Assembly (NCBI GenBank): GCA_027600665.1
Contig: JADGJL010000411.1
Location: 1 to 22,123 of the forward strand
Direction of reading: 5' to 3'
Origin: Irineochytrium annulatum
Taxonomy: Eukaryota; Chytridiomycota; Chytridiomycetes; Chytridiales; Chytridiaceae
Length of the DNA stretch: 22,123 bases
In this document: positions 8,792 through 19,371 of the stretch, piece by piece
How positions within the stretch are numbered: the stretch's first letter is position 1
Layout: every line of letters starts with the position of its first letter
Notes under the pieces: model-generated
What the model was told of the DNA's origin: nothing
The model's input: the letters and a program-made list of their open reading frames with translations, nothing else
The model's database searches: none
Program-made: the position numbers and the translations under genes

Positions 8792-11471
8792 ATGCTGGCG
8801 AGGAAGAAGTTCTTGGGCAACTACCAGCTGATCAAGACCATCGGCCAAGGTGCCTTCTCCAAAGTGAAGCTAGGGATTCACAAGGAGACGGGTCAGAAGG
8901 TGGGCTCCCCTGATAGGGCGGGTTGTTTTTGTTTGCTTATGACGCGTCGTGTTGACTAGGTGGCGATCAAGATTATTGACAAGAAGGAGATGGCGGTGAA
9001 GACGGAGAAGGCCAAAAAGGCGGCCGAAGACCGGGAACGGAAGCGGAAGCATCACAAACCACCACCGCCGGCAGCTGACGCGAAGCCGGCATCCTCGCCC
9101 AACTCACCACCGCCAACGGAGCGCGCGGCGGATCCCCGAGGCGAGGTTTCGGACGCCGCAGCGACTCCGGCGAAGCCGAGGCCTGATAAGAAGGGGACGG
9201 AGGTGACGACGGGTCCTAGCGCTGCGACAGGGGACGGCGCTGGAGCTCCCCCTTTTATGTCAACTGTTCAACTGGAAGTGCAGCTTCTTATGAGGCTCGA
9301 TCATCCAAATGTGATCAATTTGTACCAGGTCATGGAAACGGAGGACGAGTGCTTTGTCGTTATGTAAGTTTCGATATGGTTCACTCTTCGACGCCACGGC
9401 CTAACGCGTTATCCAGGGAGTTTGCTGCTGGCGGTGAACTGATTGAATATATCGCGTCTCGTAATTACTTGACCGAGAAGGAGGCAAGAAGGCTTTTTAG
9501 GCAAATCATTTCTGCCATGGATCACTGCCACCTAGCGAATGTTGTGCATAGGGACTTGAAGCTCGAGAACTTGTTGTTGACCGAGCAGAAAAACATCCTC
9601 ATTTCGGACTTCGGGCTCGGTCGGACGTTTCTGAACGATAAGGACGATTACATGAAAGTGAGACAAATAGTAGCTGCGTGAGGCTGACACTGTGTGCAGA
9701 CGTTTTGCGGCACACCGAACTACGCTGCGGTTGAGCTTATCTCTGGTATTCCTTACATCGGCGTAAAGTCAGACATTTGGGCCATGGGGGTTGTTTTATA
9801 CGTTATGATGACAGGACGACCGCCGTTCTCTGGTGACAATATATCCGCACTCTATGGAAAAATCAAGGCGGTTGACTATAAATGTCCAGACTACTTTTCT
9901 AAAGGTATCAGTGACCAGCGTTACTAGAACCTATCTAACAGTAGTCAGAACTGCGAACTTTGCTAAGTAAAATCTTACGGAAAGACCCGAAGTCGCGGAT
10001 AGACATGGCGGGTCTCCGGAACGACCCTTGGGTTAACTTTGAGGAATCCGAGCCGCCCCCTCGGCTGATCCCGAAAATCACAGGCACGCCAGATCCATCA
10101 AATATTAGCCAATTTATCAAGTCGATCACTCACGACGCCTCTGGGATAACATTTACGATACGGCAATACATGCGCGACGGAACGAACATCGATGGTGCTG
10201 GCGTTGAAAAGAACCAGACACTGCAGAGAACGATGGCGTCGGGTCGGCGGCGGTCCTACTCCTTCGCGCCACCAGGGTCTGCCGAGAAGGTTGTAGTAAA
10301 GCCGCCTGGAGAGAAGATTGGGGAGGATGGGGAGGACGAGGTCGTGTCCGATCTTCCAAAGCAGGCCGTTTACGTCCCACCACCGATACAACGACGGCGC
10401 CGCATGTCCATGCAGGATCCTCCGACATCTCGGCCCGTGATAATGTCGGAATCTCCGGCGTCCCCGCCGCCTTTGCGCGGTATGGACACTGCGTCCCCAC
10501 CGCCACTGGATGACGGATACGTGGCACCCACGCCGGCGGGACAAGGAAGACAGCGTCGAAACACGATATCATTGCTCTTCGCGAACAATGCACACCATGC
10601 ATTGGAGGAGCCGCGTCCCAGAGGCAGCTTTGACGAACGATCGGCGGCCAGCAGCACAAGCGGCGTAAGCGCTGTCGGGCAGTCTTTCGCAACTTTATCG
10701 AATCGCACCAGCGTGGCTGCGGTTCCGGCGGCGCCTGCGACATCCCCTAACCCAAACCAGCATCGACGGTCGTCGGTGAGCACGGTGACGGGTGACAGGA
10801 GCATGTCGCTCATGCGGCGTATGTCGATGGTCAGCCCGCCTATGGAGAGGCGGTCGGTATCGGTTTCGCCAACGCAGAGTGCGGCGAAGTCCGCAACTTC
10901 AGGGTCTTCGGGAACGAGGATTTCCAGCGAGAAGAATAGTCATGAAGGCGACGTGGACAGGGGTGGCACGAGTTACCAATTGTCGGAAGGTTTGGAGAGC
11001 GTGTCAAGCAAGATCGACGCGAGCGGGAACCGGACATCCATGCTAAGTGCGGCGGTGGGCGAGGTGGCCGGGGACTCTGCAATGGATATCGTGCCTTCTA
11101 AGGAGGAAATCGAAGGCTGGCATGAAATGCACTACCCGCCAAAGGAAATCCGCGCCGTCCGTTACTCGTTCAATCCTTCGCTGACGTCGACACTCCCGCC
11201 CTCCGTCATCTTCCAAGACGTTCACAGAGTGTTGATACTGCTGCAGAGGCTCTATGACGACCGCTTGCAGTTTAAGCGAGAGACCGACTACTACTTGCTC
11301 AAGTGTCGCGTTAGGGAGCCGAACCAGGACAACGACGTAGACTTCGAGGTGGAGGTGTGCAAGATATGGCTCCTGAAGCTGCACGGCGTGCGGATCAAGC
11401 GCATTTCTGGAAGTGCGCTGGTGTTTAAGGACATTTACTCGAACATATGTGACTCGCTGAATATCCGTTGA
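8792..11471 (+). CDS. KIN1: Kin1/MARK/PAR-1-type serine/threonine kinase with C-terminal KA1 domain
   Basis: Exons are 8792-8899, 8960-9363, 9417-9657, 9700-9904 and 9949-11471, with introns of 60, 53, 42 and 44 bp; 826 residues. The kinase domain (about 11-335) has GQGAFSKV, VAIKIID with Lys40, the alpha-C Glu142 in QLEVQLL, HRDLKLEN with Asp217, DFG at 235-237 and the activation segment TFCGTPNY. The C-terminal KA1 domain (about 715-826) matches MARK closely: EVEVCKIWLLKLHGVRIKRI, then SGSALVFKDI. KA1 binds acidic phospholipids and can inhibit the kinase in this family. Between the two lies a long Ser/Pro/Arg-rich linker with repeated RRxS patterns. Two oddities are visible: a Pro/Ala/Lys-rich insertion between Lys40 and alpha-C (about 52-134), and AVE (261-263) where most kinases have APE. 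Yeast Kin1/Kin2 act in polarity, exocytosis and ER stress. The ATG at 8792 is chosen because the longer frame upstream starts with TTG. Confidence 0.9.
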
Positions 11472-11607
11472 ATCACCGTAGCAATATACTAGATAGTATA
11501 TAATCGCTCCTTTAATGAGCATGGTTTGGTCAATACGGTTTTGACGCGCCACTCCAAATCAGTATCAACGCGGCCGCGAAGTGGCAAAAGGTTTCCCTGC
11601 CCAAATC

Positions 11608-13405
<1,798 letters not shown>

Positions 13406-13596
13406 GGTAAAAGAAACCGTTGTGAGGGAAACGGAACGAGTCTGGATGTGTTACTTTTTGAGTAGTAACGGCGTAATGGCATATTGCAAACATAGGACTT
13501 TGACGACCTTTGCAGCGTTGGAAGGCTTAGACCATCCCTCCAACCCATCGTCCTCGAGTAATCCAGACCTCGTCAGCAGCTGGGCGACAGCGTGGC

Positions 13597-15488
13597 ATGC
13601 CTACGAACGTTGATCAGGCCCGCCTCTGGCTCAAGGTTGTTATCCCGCTGTCCGCGCTACCTAAGTTCTCACACTCGCACAGGTCACCTTGCAGGCAGTG
13701 GGGGCGATCATCTACCTTATCTGGCTCGGATGGGACCTGTCTTTGGTCTTGACCCTGATATCCGGCTCGCCGGCTAACGCCCTGGTTCTGTTCATGCACT
13801 GGAGGAGCAAGACTTTCCATGTGGAGTCGCGGCTGGTCACCCATGTCGTCCCCTGGTCACTATTGCTTTTGGGGCTCATTGCGCTGACGTTTATGGGGTG
13901 AGTTCTCGCTGACTTACGTTGACTGCTTACACTCCTGTCAGTCGCGGCCGTCGGATCATCCGCTATATCACTTTTGCTGTGGCCGGAATCCTCCTCGCTC
14001 GCTGGCTGTACATCGACACGAGCGCCATGTGGACTCCGATGAACTCGTATTTGGTGCCTAATGGCGAGGACGGCGTCTTGCACAGCATGGAGGCCGTCGT
14101 TCGGAAAGGGGATGCCGCAAAGATTATCGAGGCTGCTCAGAACGCAACGATTGCAGCCAATTCGACTGACCACGATTGGCTTCACAGCATTCACCCTATG
14201 CATCCGCTGATGTTGCTGTCGCCGGATTATGACCTCGCGTTTCCGTGGTCCTATGTTGTTCTATTGTTGGTCGTAATTGCATTCAGCGCGCTCACCTACA
14301 GGTCTGTGCTTGTCGAATAGCTGCGCTATTAACACGATAATTAGGTACAGCATTCATTGGTCTCCGTCGGGTCGGCTTCGCTTCGTTCCTCGATACGCGG
14401 ATCCTGCGGAGCTTGATACGAAAGACACTTGGGACAACATATCTGATCACCCGCCCGGAAAGGATGGGTTTAATACGCTGTTTGATTCGAATAGAATCAA
14501 GGAGGATAGCATTGGAGAGCAAATGGAGGAGGCCTCCTCTCCGGTGTGGGTAGCCCCTCCGCTATTCCGGTTCCCCGTTAAGGATCCGACGCCAGCGCAG
14601 CTCAATTCTGCTCGTGAGCTGCGGGAGCGAAGAGAAAGACACCGGAAGATGACGGCCCGCATCATTATGATCGTTGTCGGAATCTTCTTGTTCAACGACT
14701 TCGCGACGATCCTGCGTGTCTCGTCGATGAAGCAGCAGATTGAGGCCGGGACGTTGGATCTGCCGTTCGAAATTCTCATCGTAGACCTGGCAACATTGCC
14801 GCCCGAACCGGAACTGAGAACAGAGCCGCCGAATAACGACGATCCTGGCGGAGTGCCGTCCCACTATCCTCCCCATTACCCGGAGAGACCGTTGCCACGG
14901 CTGAAGAAGTGGAGGCCGGTATGTTGACATATAACATTTGGAATACATGTCTAACTAACGACCTTCAGGAATACCCTTTGCCCATCTCCACCTTTGTACT
15001 ACTTTTCTGGCTGATTCACCTGGCCGTGCCACCGTTTACGCCGCCCCGGACGCGCTTCCTCATTTACCACGACAAGATCGTCGCGATACCATTGATGGTG
15101 CCGGTGCAACATATGACATTACGTTTTGAGGACGTCACTGGACTCGACATTAAGGGCGAGGAGACGCCGAGTGGTAAGGAGTTTCGCCAAGTCCTAGCGG
15201 GTGCTGACATTTTATGCAGGAACCGTTTTCATCAGATATAGGCGTTACACCAATAAGGATGCTTATGACCCGCCGGGATTCTTCAAAGTTTTGCGGGGCT
15301 ATTTGTTTGCTGGTGTTGGCGATTTGGGCATATCGGGGCCGGGGGATAACTACCTCCTAATCTTGCGCACGAAGCGGCCGGCGCAGCCTTGGGGAATACA
15401 GATCCAAGGGATGGGGCTGGAGCGGGTACGGGATATGATCGACGGGGCGATCTTGCAGTGGAGGCAAGGGGCAAATGCACGATCGTAG
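13597..15488 (+). CDS. Multi-pass membrane protein of unrecognised family
   Basis: Exons are 13597-13635, 13683-13897, 13942-14301, 14345-14918, 14969-15173 and 15220-15488, with introns of 43-50 bp and a clear branch-point-like CTAAC in intron 4. The product has 553 residues. I do not recognise the family. About six hydrophobic segments are visible: residues 18-39, 69-85, 90-108, 184-203, 308-328 and 402-419. No cleavable signal peptide is evident. A polar loop (about 110-183) contains NAT and NST N-glycosylation sequons, which would place it in the lumen if used. The large loop before segment five is charged (RELRERRERHRK), and a Pro-rich loop precedes segment six. The C-terminal 130 residues look soluble and beta-rich (TRFLIYHDKIVAIPL, FIRYRRYTN, YLLILRTKRP). 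Intron 1 has two in-frame acceptors, 13682 and 13694, differing by four residues. It lies 191 bp after SLT2 and converges on RQC2. Confidence 0.83.
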
Positions 15489-15561
15489 TTGCAGTATTAT
15501 TTATTCGGTTTTCTGCACGCGTTTCGTATTATTTGCAAAATACCAGCGTTTGTCATCATTA

Positions 15562-18500
15562 TCATCTCCCTTTCTTCTTTGGCCCACCGCCACCCTTCCC
15601 TCCGCTACTTTCTCCAACTGCAAGAATCTTAACCTTTCCAAGGATTGTTGCAATGAGTTCTGCCTCCGGCACGGCCTCCATTAGCTCCTTTTCCTTTGGT
15701 GCCAAAGGATCCTGCGCGTTGATCGACGCCGCTAGTGCCGTCATTGCCGCCTTAGCGGCCTTCCCCTTTTTTAACGACCTCATGGTTGTATTTTTTTTAG
15801 AGAACATTTACGGTAAAAAAAAAAAACTTACCCCGGAATCAGCTTCAGCTTATACTTGTACTTGCTCATGAGCTGCCACGGCGCACAGACGGGTATCACC
15901 GCATCAATCACGTCCTCAGGATCTGGCTGTGCCGTCAGCATCCCAAGCACGTTCAGATCCTTGGTTAGGTCCTCCTCATCCTCCTCCACGAGCTCCGCCT
16001 CGGGCTCGGCCTTCTCCTTGACTACCCTCGGTCTCGTAGCGGGCTTCGGCTTCTCCTGCGCCTTCGCCTCCTCCTTTGCCTTAGCCCGCTTTCCCTTCGG
16101 CTGCGGCGCCTTTGATGACGAGAGCAGCTCCATCATCGCCTCCTTGTCGGACTCGTCCTGGTCAGCGTACTTGTCCTTCGCCTTCTTCAGCTTCGAGCGC
16201 TTCCCGCGTGGCGCTGGTTCGTTTGCGTTCTTCGATGTTGAGATCGTCGTTGAGGGGGCGATGGATCTCGTGTCGTTATCGTCGTCCTCAGGCCCATCCG
16301 TGCGTGGACCCTTCTTCTTCAGATCCCGACGCTGCTTTGCCGATACATGCTTCCGAGGCACAGGTACGCTTCCCTCCCCTTGCGATGTATCAGCTTTCCG
16401 GCCACCATCCTTCTCCTCGTCATCGTCATCACGGACCTCCTCATCTTCATCACCATCGCCGTCTATATCACCAACCTCATCCTTAACATGCACAATGCCC
16501 TCCTTGCTGACAGCTTCAACAAGCTCGGCATCACTACCATCCGCAACGTCCGTAACGAGATCAAAAGAGCCGTCCGTTCCGGTTAAGTTGATGTGGCTCT
16601 CCTCTTGAAAGTCAATAGGATCTCCCTCCTTATCATCCACTATTTCGAGGTTCGTAACATCAATATCGAGCTCCTCGACCGAATTTGTAGATGAGAGCTC
16701 TCCTCGAGCCCACGGCCGTCGTTCGTTCCGATGTCTCTCCATAGACTCTACCCCAACACGGAACAGGAGGCCGAATCCGTAAATAAGTTGCGCGGGAGGC
16801 TTTAATACAAACGTCAATCACGTTTACAAGCATGAAGTCGCAAGACATACATACCAAGAAGTTTTTCTTACCCTTGACTTCAATTAAACCCGTAGCCAAC
16901 TCGGTCCCACCGGCGCCCCTCTTTGACACGTTTTCAGCAGTAACCCACCATCCACCCATCACACGCTTTGCCTCCCATGCGCTCGAATAGCAAATCGCCA
17001 TCGTACCCGCTTGTTGCAGCGTCAACGGTGGAATCGGATGATCCGGAGTAAGCCCCGGCGGCCCGTCGCCGGAAGCCACATACAAGTTTTTCACAAGCAC
17101 GACGCTCGCCCCATCCTCCTCAGACCCCACGATCACATCCCCTTTCTTCATGTACTTCTTCACCAACAGGTCGATCTGCTGCGAATCCCGCGCGCCGACG
17201 ACTAAGTAGTTCTCCGAGCTAATAAACCATACAAACTTTTCAAACCAGTACGGCTTCCGCACGGTCCTGATGGTCGCAACGTTCGATTTCGCTTGCTTCA
17301 GGTCCGCGTTAATTTTCCTCTCGGCCGATTTAAGCGCCTTCGTAGCCGAAGCTGCCGTCTTCTCGGCCTTGATAGCAGCCTGCTTCCGCGTGCCGTAGTA
17401 CCGCGCCGCATTCGCGAACGCCGACGCGTATATGTCCACATCCATTTTTAGCATTGCGGCCTTCCGCTGCGCGTCGAGCTCCTTCTGCCTCTTGGCGCGC
17501 TCGGCCTTCCGCCGGCCCCGTGCCGCCTTCGCCTCCACATCCAGCTCGTCGTCTGCATCGGAATCCAAGTCCGAGTCCTCGTCGTCGTCGTCAAGCGCCT
17601 TATCGACGAAGTCCACATCAAGCAGTTGCAGCGTGATCATGGACACCTCCAGCTTCAGCCCGACGATGCAGCTTGCGACGGGGTTCTTTTTCCTCGTCTC
17701 CTCTTTGATCAGCTCCCACAAATCCACCCAGTCGATCCCGCTCGCGACGAAATCTCTAATTGTGCTCAAAACCGTCTCGACGAGCTCGGCGTTGCTCTCA
17801 AGCGTCGCAGCCGTTTGTGTCGACTTCTCAAACTGGTGCTCGAGTCCTTTGATCTGATTCTCGTGCGCCTGCTTCACGTTCTCCAGCTTCCTTTGGGCCG
17901 TTTGTTCGGCCTGCCGAGCTCGCAGCGAGAGCTTCTGGGACTCGATGTGGGAGAAGTAAATGTCGGTGGCCTTGTCAAAGGATGGGAAACCAATGGGCTC
18001 CGGTGATGTCGGGAGGTGATCGAAGAGGTACGGAATAAACTCTTCGTACAAAATCAGATTCTCTTGCTGCGACCCGGCCAACTTCACGCTGTTGTGGATC
18101 GTTGACGTGATCCAACCTCCTTTCATCGACCCATCCACTACGCCCAGCACGATCGAATCGGCATGCTTAAACCCGGCCAGGAGTTTCTCAAACATGCCCG
18201 CCACCTCGCCGCCTAAGACCGCCACCATCTTTGTCGTCGGGTCCACCCCGGAATGCGCAATCGCGTGGTCGACCAGCGCCGGCCCGTAGTCCGGCCCAAA
18301 CTTCTCCCGAAGCAGCCTCTTAAGCGTCAGCTCCTTCCCAGTCTCCTTCTTTGACTTCTCAAACTTAGCCTTCTTCTTCCGCGCCGCCTTCCCCGCGGCC
18401 CCTGCTGACGCAGCCGACTCGGCAGGCACTGCATCTTCTGCGGCAAGCTCCGGATCGGCCGTCATTCTCCCCGAGGCATCCAAAGCGGCGCGTAGCCGGG

Positions 18501-19161
18501 CCTCGTCGATCGGCACAAATGGTTTCGCCAGGTTCATCATTGTATATTTCTCTCCCACTCTAAAGTTGATGTCTTTCTCATTGTTCTGCTGGTTTCCCGC
18601 ATGTCCAGCCTCGGGTGCAGGTGCAGGTGCAGGTGCTGGCGCCGGCACCGGTGCTGCTTCTGTGGCAGCAGCGGTCGCGATTGTCTCTACCTCAACTACC
18701 CGCAATATTGCAAGGATCGTCCAGTCGTGATCAGTCAGAATGATGTTCCCAGAGGCATAGAACTCCAGCACCAGGTGGAAGGCAAACTCGTTCTCGCCGA
18801 ACGTCAGGTCCATTATCCGATCCATCCCAAACTGCCTGATCTCGCATAGCCTCTTCGACTTCAGGTACTTTCGCAGCTTCGTTGCAAAGAAACCCGGGCT
18901 CGCGGACTTGTCGCGCGCGTACGCGGTCGTGTGGACCCTGATCCCTGACTCGATCAGGAGAGTTTCCTTCAAATCTGGCTTCGCAAACCTGATAAAAGCG
19001 GGTGTCAGGACGATGCTACCAGTACATCAGGTGTAGACTGACTTCAGCAAGAATGTCCGCGGGTTGATGTCGTAGACGTTCTGAAGGCGCAGGTTTAAAA
19101 TGCTGCCGCGGAGGTCGTTCACGATGGCGGCCACATCCAGCCCACTGAACCGCTGCTTCAT
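15562..19161 (-). CDS. RQC2: Ribosome quality control complex subunit Rqc2/Tae2 (NEMF)
   Basis: Exons are 19161-19043, 18988-16855, 16799-15832 and 15778-15562, with introns of 53-55 bp; 1145 residues (human NEMF has 1076). NFACT-N begins MKQRFSGLDVAAIVNDLR. Residues Asp9 and the Asp96-Arg97 pair (FGMDRIMD), conserved and required for C-terminal Ala/Thr tailing, are present. Long helical regions follow (about 395-440 and 535-615). NFACT-R (about 615-730) contains PYWFEKFVWFISSENYLV and the stretch ending GKKNFL, joined across intron 2 to PPAQLIYGFGLLFRV. A highly acidic and basic low-complexity region (about 790-1040) leads to NFACT-C, with KKGKAAKAAMTAL and the conserved ending ILGKVKI. The protein binds 60S subunits carrying stalled peptidyl-tRNA, recruits the Ltn1 ubiquitin ligase and directs template-free CAT-tail synthesis. 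An (Ala-Pro)n tract sits in NFACT-N. The gene is 73 bp from the convergent membrane-protein gene. Confidence 0.97.
18614..18637. repeat. Hexanucleotide microsatellite (GGTGCA)n in RQC2
   Basis: Four head-to-tail GGTGCA-type units (the last is GGTGCT) lie inside the RQC2 coding sequence. Read on the minus strand they encode an Ala-Pro dipeptide tract within a longer PAPAPAPAPAP stretch at about residues 153-165. The tract falls in a linker inside the NFACT-N region and is likely length-variable between strains. Confidence 0.85.
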
Positions 19162-19371
19162 CGTGCCGTCGTTGAGGTTCTCAGACGAGAACGACAGTTG
19201 CCACTTTTCGAGCCACCTCGAACTCCATTTGTCCCGATCTCACTGCTGCACGGCCCTCGAGCTGCCCCTCGCCCGGTCCCGCTCTGATCCCGTCAGAGAT
19301 CTGGGATCACGTCGATCTCCCGCCGGGTGTCGTCCGGGCTCCTTTCCCCCGCGGGCTTCCTTGGATCAGCG
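19162..19371. promoter_or_regulatory. Short divergent promoter between RQC2 and the TPR-like gene
   Basis: Only 210 bp separate the ATG of RQC2 (19161, minus) from the ATG chosen for the next gene (19372, plus). Both core promoters and leaders must fit here or extend into the neighbouring coding sequence. The stretch is GC-rich and shows no TATA-like element. It contains a near-palindromic GATCTGGGATCACGTCGATC around 19299-19318, which I cannot assign to a factor. Confidence 0.45.

Noticed and set aside
8376..8820. Minus-strand frames of 100 and 113 codons upstream of the TBC start
   Set aside because: The TBC1D9-like N-terminus MFIKPVE starts at 8361; upstream translation has no similarity to the family and crosses the divergent promoter region.
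10098..10813. Three overlapping minus-strand open frames (147-196 codons) inside the Kin1-like gene
   Set aside because: They lie antisense to the Ser/Pro/Arg-rich linker of a well-supported kinase, overlap one another and have no recognisable domain.
15856..16608. A 250-codon plus-strand open frame, very Ser-rich
   Set aside because: It is exactly antisense to the acidic/basic low-complexity part of RQC2; GA-rich codons read backwards give Ser/Phe/Leu-rich open frames. No motif supports it.
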